NCBI GenBank assembly: GCA_947650285.1
Contig: CANTFL010000599.1
Span: 62,001 to 126,000 of the forward strand
Source: Hyaloperonospora brassicae
Taxonomy: Eukaryota > Oomycota > Peronosporomycetes > Peronosporales > Peronosporaceae
Length of the DNA stretch: 64,000 bases
Direction of reading: 5' to 3'
The position numbers and the translations under genes are program-made. The notes beneath the pieces were generated by a model that saw nothing but the letters and a program-made list of their open reading frames with translations, did not search any database and had not been told where the DNA came from. The number at the start of each line of letters is the position of its first letter. Position 1 is the first letter of the stretch. Positions 1-10,678 of this stretch are shown here, in pieces.

Positions 1-177
1 CTTCGCAACTGCCTGATATGTCAGCACTACAGCGCCAAGTTTGTGTGCTATGGCGACCGTCTTGCAGTGGTGGACCCGATGTTCTTTTGCGACCGCTGCT
101 ACCGTGCTGCCCACTATGACGCCAACGGAAATCTGCTCTATGACGACTTTTTGAGCTTCCCTTTTGTCCAAGACTAG
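1..177 (+). CDS. SNAPC3-like protein (snRNA-activating complex subunit 3), C-terminal end only
   Basis: The first 58 codons in frame 1 end at TAG (175-177); the rest of the gene lies before the window. They carry two zinc-binding pairs, CxxC (residues 4 and 7) and FFCxxC (residues 30 and 33), followed by HYD and an aromatic FPF tail. This order and spacing match the C-terminal zinc domain of SNAPC3/SNAP50, a subunit of the complex that binds the proximal sequence element of snRNA promoters for RNA polymerases II and III in the nucleus. The gene converges tail to tail on GPHR with about 96 bp between stop codons. The call rests on a short segment, so another zinc protein is possible. Confidence 0.65.
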   Translation, partial: LRNCLICQHYSAKFVCYGDRLAVVDPMFFCDRCYRAAHYDANGNLLYDDFLSFPFVQD

Positions 178-273
178 CCGAGGTGTAAGTGCTATCAGCA
201 TTCATAATTTAAGTGACCACCAACTCAACGCACCGACATGTCTACCAACCTCTGTCAAAAGCAAACGAGCTCG

Positions 274-1971
274 TCACGGAAACTTGTCGTGCACGCCGTA
301 GTCATTAACGGCCGTGCGTGAGGCCTTGGAAAACTTGGTCAGCGCTAGCACGCCGAGGCTGCAGGAAGCACTTACGACAAACATCATGTCGAAATACCGA
401 TGAAAGACGTTGAACTCGATTTCGCCAAGCACTTCGTCGATTCGCTGACTGCATCAATCCATCGACAAGCACACACAAAACACACCGTCAGTAAGTGCTT
501 GTAGAATGATATCTCATGCGTTGCCGTACCGGTGCAGCGGGCTGAGATTCATTCGCATGAGGACAAACGAGGAGACGAAATACATTCCCATGAGGTGTGC
601 TAGCCAGAGTACGACGCTGTTCGATGACACGGTGCTTGAATAGGTGCGAAAAAACTTCAGTAGCGTCACCAAGAAGCCTCGTGTCTGGGTGAAGACAAGA
701 ATACCGACGAAGCCAAGCGAAGCCACCTCCGACACGAAGCGGATATTCAGCTGCTCCGCCAGTGACGGCCAAATATACAGCAGCTTCTCGACAACGTCAG
801 TGATCGGATCCTTGTCGCGATTTCGATGAAAGACCACATTTATCGTGCTCATCAACATCTTGTACACACAAAAGGCAGACATCGCGTAGCCAAAACAGTT
901 GAACACTCGACCCCGCAACGTGCGAGCGCGCAGCGATCTTGCCTGCGCGTCTCGGAGGTCATTTACTTCCAAGAACAGCTCACGTCCCAGACTCTCGAGC
1001 GTCAAGATCTCTGCCTCCAGCCCTTTAATGTACGTCGTGTCGTCTTTTCTGGACGCAAACAACCTCAGTGTCCACGAAATGAACGAGTCAGTCTTGCCTC
1101 CACTTGCCAGAGCATCGTCTTGTCTCCTCCCCGACGCTCTCAATTCCAGTATCAGCCGCTTCTTCTTGACGATCAGGATATCCAGATTATGCCGCAGCCG
1201 CTTTTCGAGAAACTCAATATCTTCTTCTGCCACTCGACGCCAGAAGAAAGTCATGTACTCGTACGGGCAGTTGACGGCCCCAAAGCCCGACAAGAGCGCC
1301 ATGAACACGACACCAAGTAGACTCACGCGACTCACAAAGTTTCGAATGGAGAACAACGCTGCAACACCTGCAGCAAAACAACAAAAGCATCAACAACAAC
1401 AACAGCAACAGCAACAACAAGAAACCTCACATCACTCCACTGGTCACCTCTCCTCGTCGAGATGTTCCTCTTTTTCCCTCGAAAGAAAGCAATATGGCCT
1501 TCCAGCACACGCACCTTCAACTGACTGATGCGGCAGATCTTGTTCCAGGACTCGACCCAGTTTCCAAAAGCCATACAGATACAGCAACAGCGTCGCACTC
1601 GCACTTGCAGCTGCTTGTCTCCTAGCCGCGCCGTACTCTCTCGCGAGCGCATAAAAGAGCGAGAGCGGCAGGATGAGCACCACGAGATACGTCATTGCAA
1701 TGAGATCAACGCGCCAGATCCACTGGCGACTGGCGACGCCCATCACGTCCGTGACTTCGAAGAGGACCATCTGGAAGATGCTGAGCGAGAACGTCAGGGA
1801 CGCTGCAAAGAGCAGTGGCGTGGCGGCGCTGCGCACGGCATAGTCACGGAAGAGCCACGAGGAGAAGAAGAAGCGAGCGAAGAGGAAGAAGAGCAGCCAG
1901 CTGCTTGCGGCAAGGCCCACGTCGCACGACGGCAGGACCCACAGCGCCGCCAGGAGCGACAACTGCGCCAT
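274..1971 (-). CDS. GPR89: Golgi pH regulator / GPR89 family membrane protein, three exons
   Basis: Polytopic Golgi/ER membrane protein of the GPHR (GPR89) family, thought to act in anion conductance and Golgi acidification. Exons inferred by hand are 1971-1515, 1367-530 and 448-274, giving 489 residues, close to the usual family length of about 455-470. Exon 1 holds the N-terminal membrane segments and a YGFWKLG stretch. Exon 2 opens into the family signature GFGAVNCPY (about residues 180-188), then a charged coiled region and two further membrane blocks ending in MGMYFVSS. Exon 3 supplies the conserved DEVLGEIEFN...FHRYFD tail. Intron 1 (1514-1368, 147 bp) starts GTGCGT, ends CAG and holds an imperfect CAA/GTT repeat. 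Intron 2 (529-449) starts GTACGG. Joining the exons keeps one frame throughout. The start is the first Met before the first membrane segment. Confidence 0.92.
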
Positions 1972-2793
1972 TCAACAAGTCGTCGAAGCGATTTACGTAA
2001 AAGTCGCGACGATATGATGCGTTTATCTCGATAAACTCTTTGCGTGTGGTGTGGACTACGTATGCTGCCAGTGCCCCAACAAGTGAGCATATCGAAGGCC
2101 GGGTCCTATGATGTGGTCTGATGCGCGGAATCAGAGCGAGGGTAGGGCAAGCTGACGAGCTCGTCGGTGATTCTGCAAACGATTGCGGGCGGGAGACTTC
2201 GAAGGCAGTAGCCAGGAAAAAAGCGATTGCAAGTGGGCTGTTGGGTAACCTCTCGTGGTAAGCCTGGACTGACTTTGCCTAACAAGTGCTTGACTGCCTA
2301 TAATGGTACGGTACGGTGGTCTTCTACTCAGCTTATTTCACCGAACAGAGACGATCAGATGTACTGCAGCTGGTAGGGTATGGCAGGTGTGTAGGCGAGA
2401 CCGTCATGGCTGGTGGCGTTTTCGACGACGTGATGACGCGTTTCAGTAACTGGTGTTGTTATTGGTGACCGAATGCGCCATGTGAGGCCCCATGCACGTT
2501 ATGTCGGAGTGATGAAAGAGTGAGTTGATCTTCGAATGGAGGTCACTTGCTTGGGACTCGCAAACGAGCTAAACTGATGGGACAAGGAAGTGCATTAGCA
2601 CCTTCCCCAACTACGTGAAAATATTGCATATACTGCCGGGCTTGTACGCTACATCGACATTCACCTGTTACCGTCGACGCTACCAATGGAAGCTGAAGAT
2701 CATAATCTGCACACACTAGGAATATGACGGTTGCAATCGATAAGGATCGTTGCATTCAGTGTTGCGTAACGTATCCCCTAGGCTTGGCCAGGT
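1972..2793. other. Intergenic region upstream of GPHR, no gene recognised
   Basis: This stretch should hold the GPHR promoter on the minus strand. I see no recognisable protein, RNA gene or repeat. A 70-codon minus-strand frame (2543-2755) begins with a hydrophobic stretch but matches nothing I know. Confidence 0.5.
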
Positions 2794-2798
2794 GTACG
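2794..2798. repeat. Target-site duplication (GTACG), left flank of copia element
   Basis: GTACG directly abuts the left LTR and recurs at 15493-15497 directly after the right LTR. A perfect 5-bp duplication shows that both LTRs belong to a single insertion event despite the 12.7 kb between them. Confidence 0.9.
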
Positions 2799-3117
2799 TG
2801 TAAGAATGTAGTGGTGCACTTGTTGCAAAGGGGTAGAAGTAATAGTGAAATGTATTGTGTGTTAAAACCCATCTTCTTCAACACTACGATTTGTATGACC
2901 AGAAACAGAAACTACAACTTGACCATGTCAAGTTGCATATGACGTCCGTCTCTCTTCGTCCCATGTGTTGTCCTGTCACATGACGACCGTCTCTCCAGTC
3001 CCATCTGTCATTATGACACATTATAAACCAATCAAGTGAGGTCGGGCTTACCTGTACCAGGTCTTGTACTTGACCTGCAACACCTTCTTCACTTGTCAGA
3101 AAGAGTATATTCTAACA
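2799..3117 (-). repeat. Copia 3' LTR
   Basis: On the minus strand it begins TGTTAGAATATAC and ends CTTACA. It matches 15174-15492 over its full length with three substitutions by eye. Confidence 0.95.
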
Positions 3118-3138
3118 CTCCTCCTCGACGTCACCCTG

Positions 3139-3613
3139 TGTAACGGGGTTACACGTCGGCTGGTAGTCGACGATAGGTGTGGTGCACACAAGAGAGGGGG
3201 TACTATATAAAGTAATTTTAGAACACAGTGAGTGTATCAATTGTTGAAGACTGATGTCTGTCATCAATTGATTGCGAGATCTTTCAAGAGGTTATTTAGG
3301 GCAGGTTAAATACGTTGCTCTAAGGTGTTCTTTTAGGTTAATCAAAGAAATAAAAATTCAGTTCCCCTTTTGATCACTGGAAGACACGTGCCTCACGAGG
3401 CGTCTTTGATCGGTAGGAGCTAGCAATACCTGTGAAGGTAGCTACTCCTGAGCACTCTGTGCTGTGATTCTTTTGAATCGTTTGGTCCCTTAGGAACGGG
3501 GACCGTAAGCTCTCTGAGCTTGTTGACTCTCTGAGTCGGGTTCGTAGAACCAAAGTTGCTCGTAAGAGCGTTAAGTCTTCCTCTGACTTAAGGAGCTGTG
3601 TAGCTCCGCTACA
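3139..3613 (+). repeat. Gypsy 1 5' LTR, with a hairpin train in its 3' half
   Basis: Starts TGTAACGGGG and ends GCTACA. A TATATAA box-like motif lies near 3212. From 3390 to 3613 it is almost wholly built of consecutive small hairpins; see findings. Confidence 0.95.
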
Positions 3614-3631
3614 CTTGGTAGCACTAGTAGT
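3614..3631 (+). other. Gypsy 1 primer-binding site
   Basis: Directly after the LTR the sequence reads CTTGGTAGCACTAG. TGGTAGCAC is complementary to a tRNA 3' end of the form GUGCUACCA, which resembles the end of an initiator-Met tRNA (family knowledge; the actual tRNA was not checked). The same motif follows the LTR of gypsy C. Confidence 0.6.
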
Positions 3632-3672
3632 CAATCTACGCCTAAGTCGGTAACGACTGATCCTCTGTGAGG

Positions 3673-4705
3673 ATGGAGCAATCCACACCCCTCTCTGAGG
3701 CCCAAAAGGCCGCGCTTGAGAAGCTCACCGCGGCCGTAGGCCCAGAGTATGTGGAGTTTCTAGCTGCACAGGGTCCCGATGTGCTCAATGCACGAGTCGA
3801 GGCCTTTATGCAGTATGAAACGGCCCTGTTGGGCCAGGTTCAAAACCACGTAGCGTCAGCTATGCCGACACGCTACGTGGCGGTGCCACCAGAAGAGGTT
3901 AAGCCTCGTCCCCTTTGGGTGAACGTTAAACATTAATCCGGGAAGGAGGGGGAAAACTTGACCCTCTGGATCCGTGAGATTGAGATGGCCATGAGATCTG
4001 GCTTGATCTCAATCGAGCATCAGCGAGTCTCGCTGGCCATCTCAAAACTCGATGGAAGAGCTAGAGAATGGGCTTTGACGTGCGGCACGTCAGTCGACTC
4101 GGCGTTACCCACTTGGGATTCGCTCAAGCTAGACCTATTGCGAGTTTTCTCGCCGCCTAACCAGGCATATCGCGTGCGCGCACGCTTCTTGTCTACCCGT
4201 CAGGGTAAGAACGAGTTAACAGACTATGTCCAGGAGTTGAGAACTCTGATGGCTGCCATGCAGTCCTACCCTCTCCGTGAGACCGTATACGTGACAGTCT
4301 TCATGGAAGGTCTTCGCACTGGCGTTGCCAGGACCGAGGTCTTTCAAGTCCATCCCTCAACTTTTGAGGAGGCTGTGAGCATCGCTCAGAATGCTGAGCA
4401 TAACTTTAAGTCAGTAAGACTTGGTTGGAATGGTTACAACCCAAGCTATGCGAGGGCAACCTCAGCAAATAGCTCAGCTTACTGTAATCCCTAACCGATG
4501 GATATCAGGAATGCTGAAGATGAAGGTGAAGCTGAGCTTTATGTTTCCGAGCAACGACTGGGTGATGCGCTGTTACATGTGCGGAAGCAGTAAACACTTG
4601 CGTCCCACTTGTCCTTTGCGTAAGCAACGACCGACTCCTACGGGTCGAAACCCCATCCTCAATCAAAAACTTGGTATGGCACGGGGAAACGTCGACACCC
4701 AGTAG
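3673..4705 (+). pseudogene. Gypsy 1 gag (capsid and CCHC nucleocapsid), broken
   Basis: The capsid frame runs from Met at 3673 to TAA at 4492-4494 and contains one in-frame TAA (3934-3936), after which the same frame resumes. It includes the retrotransposon gag core (for example IREIEMAM... and a WDSLKLDLLRVFSPP stretch). A zinc knuckle of form CxxCx4Hx4C (CYMCGSSKHLRPTC) lies at about 4576-4617 in another frame, so at least one frameshift separates capsid and nucleocapsid. Confidence 0.85.
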
Positions 4706-4827
4706 GCGCGGGGCGCCCTACTGGGGTAGAACTGAGTTCTGTCACTTCTCTACGAGGTAGAGCAACACAGGGATTAGCCCCACAGAGCTCCGTTCCAGCA
4801 AGCGCAGAGCGTGGATACAAGCCTGGC

Positions 4828-5904
4828 TTGTTAGTCGCCGAGGCGATAGTTAAAGGCTTTGAGAAGCACTGGTCGATATTAATCGATTCTGGAGCGTCAT
4901 GCAACTATGCTAGACTCCGTTCCCTTGAGGGGAGTCAGCAATATGCTGAGGCGCTCAAAGCGCACGATGGTGATTCCATCACTGTTCAGTTAGCGACGGG
5001 TAGTCGCGTTACTGTGCCTAAAGTTCCGTTGAACTTGGGCGTGAAGTTTTTGGACTTTGATAGCATAGAACGCTGTCTCGTCCTTGACTTGGATTCGAGA
5101 TGCGATCTCATCCTAGGCATGGCATGGCTTGAACGCCATGGACCATGGATCGATTGGAGGTCTAAGACCTTAGGCGCCACGCGCAATGTTCCTAGCGAAG
5201 CTTTGGAAAGTCATGAACCCACCTTTGCTAGGCAACAAAAGCACTATTGGCGCGAGTCATTGGCGGAAGATGTCAATGTTCTGGTTCCTGGTATGTCGGA
5301 GATAACTAACTCGAATGTCTATAACATGAATATTGAGCGGAGCTCTTTCACCGATTGCAAAGAGAATTGTAATCCAATGAGTGATACTCGTTGTGATACT
5401 GAGTCACTGCATGCGTCAAGCATGGTTGGCCTACGGGTGGGACATACAGGAAGTAATTCCCATGATGTCAGTGCGGTGGCACGTGAAATTAAACAGAGTG
5501 AGGGTGGCCGAGGTGGCACCTCACTGAATGTCGGTAATGACATTGATGGCGAGAAGCTAGAGTGTTCAGGGATAGGCCCCAATGCTGTACGTGAAGTGGT
5601 CCGTGTAAATCCACTGGGTGAAGTGTTTGAGTTACGTAACACTTCACCAGATGTCGTTCAATACATGAGCTGTCGTATAGAGCGTGCTAAGATAAATAGC
5701 AACCACGGGGACCCGACTGTCCCGGCCTCTAGGAGGCGTACGGTTTCTGTGAGGAAACGATTCCAGCGTAGGGTGGCAACGGAGAAGCGCCCAACGTCTA
5801 AGAAGTCACGAAGTGATAATAGTAATAATAAACTATATACACTTGTCAATGGGTTGACTGGCCAGATCGATGGATACTCTATTTCAACTAGACGAAATGT
5901 ATGA
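4828..5904 (+). pseudogene. Gypsy 1 aspartic protease and linker
   Basis: An open frame of 358 codons with the retropepsin active site LIDSGAS near the start and the second conserved block LILGMAWLERHGP about 85 residues later. The rest is a long polar linker towards RT. It ends at a stop that overlaps the RT frame, consistent with one frameshift. Confidence 0.85.
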
Positions 5905-6907
5905 CGGCGAATTTAGCCAAGCCTTGCAGGCAGGAGAATTATCCGAGTTAGTGGTCATTCGGCTTGATATTGAGTTGAACTCATCCTCGTTAGTGGACGA
6001 GTCTGTACTTGAGGACACAAAGGCGGCATTGGATGCCCGTAGTGGATCTTCGATGCTTAAAGATCCTCTTGATCCGTTCTATCTTTTGGTGAAGGAGTTT
6101 CAGGACGTGGTGTGTCACAACCCACCGTCCGTCTTACCTCCCGAAAGAGGTGTACGTCATGAAATTGACTTGGTTCCTGGAACTAAATACTGCGTAACAC
6201 GGCAGTGGCCTTTACCGAAGGAACAGTGTGACGTCATTGACGACCTCTTTCGTGCAAAGCACGCAGCGGGCATGGTTCGTGAGAGCAAATCTCCTCATTC
6301 CACGCCCACATTTTGTGTTCGAAATCCCAATGGAAAGTGGCGCATTGTTCATGCTTACAATAAGCTTAATGCTGCCACGATCCCGGCTCAGACACCAATC
6401 CCTCGGAAAGATGTTCTTCAGAACAATATGGTGGGATGTACAATGTACAGTGCACTCGATTTAGTCGATGGTTATTACCAATTACTCATGCGTGAGAAAG
6501 ATATCCCGCTAACAGCGGTTAGTACCCCGAGCGGTATGCTCTGGGAGTGGCTAGTTATGCCACATGGCTTGTCAAACGCGCCAGCTACGTTCAATCGTCT
6601 TGTGACGCAACTGTTTCGGCCTCACCGAGTTTATGCACAGACCTTCTTTGATGACATATTTGTCCATAGTCGTGCTATGAACGGCCGGTCTGATGTGGAT
6701 AATCACATCGACCATTTACGAGCAGTGCTCGAGTGCATGTGCACAAACAAGTTGTATGCCAACGCCTCTAAATGCATCTTTGGTGCACAAGAGATTCCCT
6801 TTTTAGGGTGCATCATTGGGAAGTGTGGTCTTAGAGCGGATCCCGCTAAGATAAAAGCCATAGTAGATTGGCCGGTTCCTAAGAACCAGAAGGACTTACG
6901 TAAGTGA
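5870..6907 (+). pseudogene. Gypsy 1 reverse transcriptase
   Basis: The RT domain is recognised by KWRIVHAYNKLN (fingers), SALDLVDGYYQ (motif A), GLSNAPATFNRL (motif B) and the catalytic FFDDIFVHS (motif C), then LGCIIGKCGLRADP (thumb). The catalytic Asp pair is intact. TGA at 6905-6907 interrupts the frame at the RT/RNase H connection and the downstream domain continues in another frame. Confidence 0.9.
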
Positions 6908-6965
6908 CTTGGTCTTGCCAATTACTTACACAAGTATAGTGCAAACTATGCGGACATGGCTTGAC

Positions 6966-7892
6966 CATTATCCAAATTTCCTTAAAAAGGATGTGGAATG
7001 GTGTTGGGATAACACCGAGCATGAAGCCTTTACGGCTGTAAAAGAGAGTCTTCTTCATGCTCCGATCTTGGCTTTGCCCGATCCTGATCGGTCTTTCAGT
7101 GTCTTCTGTGACGCATCTGACTTTGCCATCGGCAGTGCTCTGTTACAAACAGATAATGACGGACGGGAACGCGTCATTGCGTTTGAGTCCCGGCAGCTGA
7201 AAGCAGCTGAAAAGAACTATCCAGTTCATGACAAAGATCTACTTGCAATGAAGTATGCTTTAGTTAAATTCAGAGTTCATCTGCTTGGCTCTAAGCCTTT
7301 TGTGGTATTTACAGATCATGCGTCATTACGCACTGCGACCCAGTCGCCACATCTCTCTCAGCGAATGGCTCGTTGGATCTCATTCTTTGCGGAATACAAC
7401 TTCGAGGTGAAGTATAAGCCGGGTAAGCAGAATGCTTTGGCTGATGCGTTGTCACGCAGGCCTGACTATGAGCTTGCTCATTTTACGACTCTGTCATCAT
7501 CGGTCGCAGACCTCATTCGTTCGGCATATGCCAAGGATGAACATTGTGTAGCTTTACTACATGCTCTGGGGGGCGAGGAGTTTAACGACTCAGACATTAA
7601 ATTGTCGGCACGTTTACGTGCGAGGCTACATCGATATTCCATCGATCAAGGCCTGTTGTGCTATAGCACGGATGTGGAGGATTTTCCCCGTATCGTTGTC
7701 CCTCATGATGAGGAATTGAAGTATCGCAACCTCTATGAGGCGCATGATACTGCGGTGGGCGGTCATCTCGGTCGAGAGAAGACATATAGCTCTGTGAGCC
7801 AATATTATTGGTGGCCCAAACTTTACAAATGGGTAAGCACATATGTGTGTACGTGTGAAACCCTCAGCTCATCCGGCTGCGCCGCTGGCTAG
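6966..7892 (+). pseudogene. Gypsy 1 RNase H and integrase zinc-binding region
   Basis: RNase H shows VFCDASDFAIG, a retained catalytic Asp, then YPVHDKDLLAMKYAL and FTDHASLR. It is followed by a linker and the integrase H2C2 zinc region (HDTAVGGHLGREKTY ... CTCET). The frame is shifted relative to RT upstream and to the integrase core downstream. Confidence 0.88.
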
Positions 7893-8725
7893 TCTGCCTA
7901 TACCCTCTGGGTGCTGGGAGTCCGTCAGTATGGATTTCATGTTCGGTCTGCCGAAAGATGTGCAAGGCAATACGGGTGTTGTGGTCTTTGTTGACCGTTT
8001 GAGCAAGATGGCTCACTTGGCGGCTGTGCCAGATACCATTGATGGTGAAGGTACAGCTACGCTGTTTATCGATCGAGTGTTTCGACAACACAGCTTGCCT
8101 GTGGCAATTGTCTCTGACCGAGACCCTCGCTTCACTGGGAAATTTTGGAAGTCCATCTTCAAGGTGCTCGGCACACGTTTGGACATGTCCACGGCGGATC
8201 ATCCGCAGACCGATGGTCAAATTGAGCGAGTGAATCGCATCATCGGTGACATATTACGCAGTGTTTGCGCTAATACACCAAAACGTTGGAGTTCGATGCT
8301 TCCTGTTGTTGAGCTCGCGTTAAATAACGCTGTTCACGCCTCTACAGGCTTTACTACGTTCTACGTGAACGGTCTCACACACCGTCGCGTTCCTTTGACG
8401 CTACCACTGCGTGGTTCAGGGCTTGGTGGGGGAGAGATAGCCGATAGGCTTGATGGTATCAGACCTGCTACTGTTCATAAACAGGTATGCGAGTTTCTCG
8501 CAACGCGCTTGAATGTGTTACGACAAGTACGTGATTCACTGGCTGATAGCCAAGATAAACAAAAGGAACAAGCTGATGCTAAGGGAAGAGGATGTATTGA
8601 ACGTTATGAGGTCGGAGACCAAGTTCTACTCAATGCTAAAAACCTACCTACAAATGTAGTGTCTGCCGTCTTCAAGACAAAGTTGCGTCCGCGCTTCATT
8701 GGGCCATTACGGTCATTGCTAAGAA
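7843..8725 (+). pseudogene. Gypsy 1 integrase catalytic core
   Basis: The DDE triad is visible: Asp in SMDFMFGLP, Asp in IVSDRDPRF and Glu in GQIERVNR. The C-terminal part has the GDQVLLNAKNL element. The frame loses homology near 8720, where the reading continues in the next frame. Confidence 0.88.
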
Positions 8726-8729
8726 GGGA

Positions 8730-9290
8730 TTGGCGTATACGCTCAACCTCCCGCACAAACTGCGCACGCACCCAGTGTTCTACGTTGGCTTACTTAAGCC
8801 GTATCGGGATCCGTCCCATGTGAACTCGGAGGCGCTTGCGCCGGGTAATAGGGCCTTGCCGTCGGCTGTCGCATCCGAACCAGGAGGTCAAGCTGACCAT
8901 CCACACGGGCTAAGTCCAACTCCAATGCTTGAACACGGGCTTACATCGCGTCGAGCGCACTCTGGGTCTTACCCAATGTCTCACGGAGACCACTCAGCTC
9001 ACGGAGCACCTTCTCATGCTCCTCCTTCGGAACCCCGACCACCACCGACCCTGCTCGATGAGCAAGGGAACCACCAGTTCCATGTGGAGCGACTCCTTCA
9101 GCGACGTCGTCGTCGTGGCCGATACCAGTATCTGGTGAAGTGGCGAGGGTACCCGGAGTCGGAGAACTCGTGAGAGTATGAGATACCCCTTCGGCAGGAC
9201 TGCCCTTACGCCGTGGATGTTTTTGAACATCGTGGCCAAAGTCGCCTTGAGAGCGAGAACGCTTCTCACCAATAGTGGTGGGAGGTGGCG
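8730..9290 (+). pseudogene. Gypsy 1 integrase C-terminus and chromodomain, truncated by a nonsense codon
   Basis: The reading resumes with RTHPVFYVGLLKPY, typical of gypsy integrase tails, then a Pro/His-rich linker and a chromodomain core (FHVERLL...YLVKWRGYPES). TGA at 9171-9173 stands where a Trp is expected and the same frame continues in chromodomain style after it. Chromodomains direct integration to marked chromatin in related elements (family knowledge). Confidence 0.8.
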
Positions 9291-10095
9291 TGTTGCTCCG
9301 CACCTTAGGGTCGTGACCCGGGGCTACCATTGTAGCCGGAGCATAACGCGTACGTGTACGCAACTGGCCTCTGGCCTTGAGCTTGGCATACTCGAAGCGG
9401 AGCTTCCGTTCCAGACGAACGTCAGCCACATCTGCGCTGGCCCGCAGCGTTGGCACACTGCTAAGATGCCGCTTGCGGTACACCCAACGGATGAACTCAT
9501 TGTCCTCCTCCTCGGGCAGTTCGCCAGAGAACAACAAGATGGGCACGCCCTTTCTCGGTCGAACCGAAACACCACGAGAAAGACTCCCAAGGTGTGCAAG
9601 GTACTGACCTTGCGTGGTAAAGGCTGGTTCGAGATACCTCTCATTTAGAGCCTTGCGAAAGGCGATATCTTCTGGCGACGTAGCCTCGGGGCCAATGGCC
9701 CATGTTGAAAGGCTACGGTCTTCCGTTTGACGGAGGCGTTGCTCCACGTCTGGTGTTGAGAACACGTAACCACTCCGGTTTCTAATAACCGCCTGGGTAT
9801 GAGTGCGACGTAGAGCACGCTCCTCACGCTGACGGATCAGCTCCTGTTGTTCGTCGAGCGGGTTCGTGATGATGGTCTCACCTGCATCTGTTGTATGATG
9901 CTGCGCCACTGGCGCGGTGGTATCACCACGTTCAACGAACGGATTCGGTGCTGTTAGAGGACGAGCCTCAGGTACAGCGGAGTGGGATGATATCCCGTCA
10001 TCTCCATGGACACTGGTATCACTACCATAGTCCACATCCTCGTCGAAGTCGAGGTAAGATGAAAGAGTCCGAGACTCGTTGGGTGGCAATGCCAT
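8941..10095 (-). CDS. Antisense ORF of gypsy 1 (384 codons), function unknown
   Basis: An uninterrupted minus-strand frame runs from Met at 10095, about 110 bp inside the 3' LTR, to a stop in the antisense of the chromodomain linker. The N-terminus is acidic and Ser/Thr-rich. The middle third has a globular-looking segment (for example FRKALNERYLEPAF and EEEDNEFIRWVYRKRHL). The end is Pro/Ser/Gly-rich with a short heptad-like stretch. I do not recognise a family. It is open although the sense gag-pol frames of the same copy are broken at several sites. Gypsy C has a decayed frame in the same place and orientation. It may be a real accessory gene of these elements or a composition effect. Confidence 0.45.
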   Translation of the reverse strand: MALPPNESRTLSSYLDFDEDVDYGSDTSVHGDDGISSHSAVPEARPLTAPNPFVERGDTTAPVAQHHTTDAGETIITNPLDEQQELIRQREERALRRTHTQAVIRNRSGYVFSTPDVEQRLRQTEDRSLSTWAIGPEATSPEDIAFRKALNERYLEPAFTTQGQYLAHLGSLSRGVSVRPRKGVPILLFSGELPEEEDNEFIRWVYRKRHLSSVPTLRASADVADVRLERKLRFEYAKLKARGQLRTRTRYAPATMVAPGHDPKVRSNTPPPTTIGEKRSRSQGDFGHDVQKHPRRKGSPAEGVSHTLTSSPTPGTLATSPDTGIGHDDDVAEGVAPHGTGGSLAHRAGSVVVGVPKEEHEKVLRELSGLRETLGKTQSALDAM

Positions 10096-10192
10096 GGTGT
10101 TTCGTGTTTAGCAACCGCGAGGTTAAGCACACACACACACCGACCTCTTCGAGGAAAGAAGCCGATTGACGTTTTGTGGTAACGTCAGTCTG

Positions 10193-10203
10193 GTGGGGGA
10201 GGG
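10193..10203 (+). other. Gypsy 1 polypurine tract
   Basis: GTGGGGGAGGG lies directly before the 3' LTR (TGTAACGG at 10204), the expected place for the plus-strand primer. Confidence 0.8.
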
Positions 10204-10678
10204 TGTAACGGGGTTACACGTCGGCTGGTAGTCGACGATAGGTGTGGTGCACACAAGAGAGGGGGTACCCTATAAAGTAATTTTAGAACACAGTGAGTGT
10301 ATCAATTGTTGAAGACTGATGTCTGTCATCAATTGATTGCGAGATCTTTCAAGAGGTTATTTAGGGCAGGTTAAATACGTTGCTCTAAGGTGTTCTTTTA
10401 GGTTAATCAAAGAAATAAAAATTCAGTTCCCCTTTTGATCACTGGAAGACACGTGCCTCACGAGGCGCCTTTGATCGGTAGGAGCTAGCAATATCTGTAA
10501 AGGTAGCTACTCCTGAGCACTCTGTGCTGTGATTCTTTTGAATCGTTTGGTCTCTTAGGAACGGGGACCGTAAGCTCTTTGAGCTTGTTGACTCTCTGAG
10601 TCGGGTTCGTAGAACCAAAGTTGCTCGTAAGAGCGTTAAGTCTTCCTCTGACTCAAGGAGGTGTGTAGCTCCGCTACA
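10204..10678 (+). repeat. Gypsy 1 3' LTR
   Basis: Same length as the 5' LTR (475 bp) with about nine substitutions. The hairpin train is preserved. Confidence 0.95.

Larger units (their letters stand above)
3139..10678 (+). mobile_element. Gypsy 1: chromodomain-type Ty3/gypsy element nested in the copia element
   Basis: Equal 475-bp LTRs (3139-3613, 10204-10678) differ at about nine positions by eye (about 98% identity). They flank, in order, a primer site, gag with a CCHC knuckle, aspartic protease, RT, RNase H, integrase and a chromodomain, then a GTGGGGGAGGG polypurine tract. Integrase after RNase H plus a C-terminal chromodomain places it among chromovirus-like gypsy elements. Gag and pol contain nonsense codons and frameshifts. 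The flanks (CCCTG before, TCCGG after) do not form an exact target duplication, so the ends may have mutated or the insertion was irregular. A long antisense frame fills the stretch before the 3' LTR. Confidence 0.94.

Noticed and set aside
899..1528. 209-codon plus-strand frame with a poly-Gln run
   Set aside because: It lies opposite GPHR exon 2 and its intron; the Gln run is the CAA repeat of the intron.
2543..2755. 70-codon minus-strand frame with a hydrophobic start
   Set aside because: The hydrophobic stretch is followed by no conserved motif; too weak to call a secreted protein.
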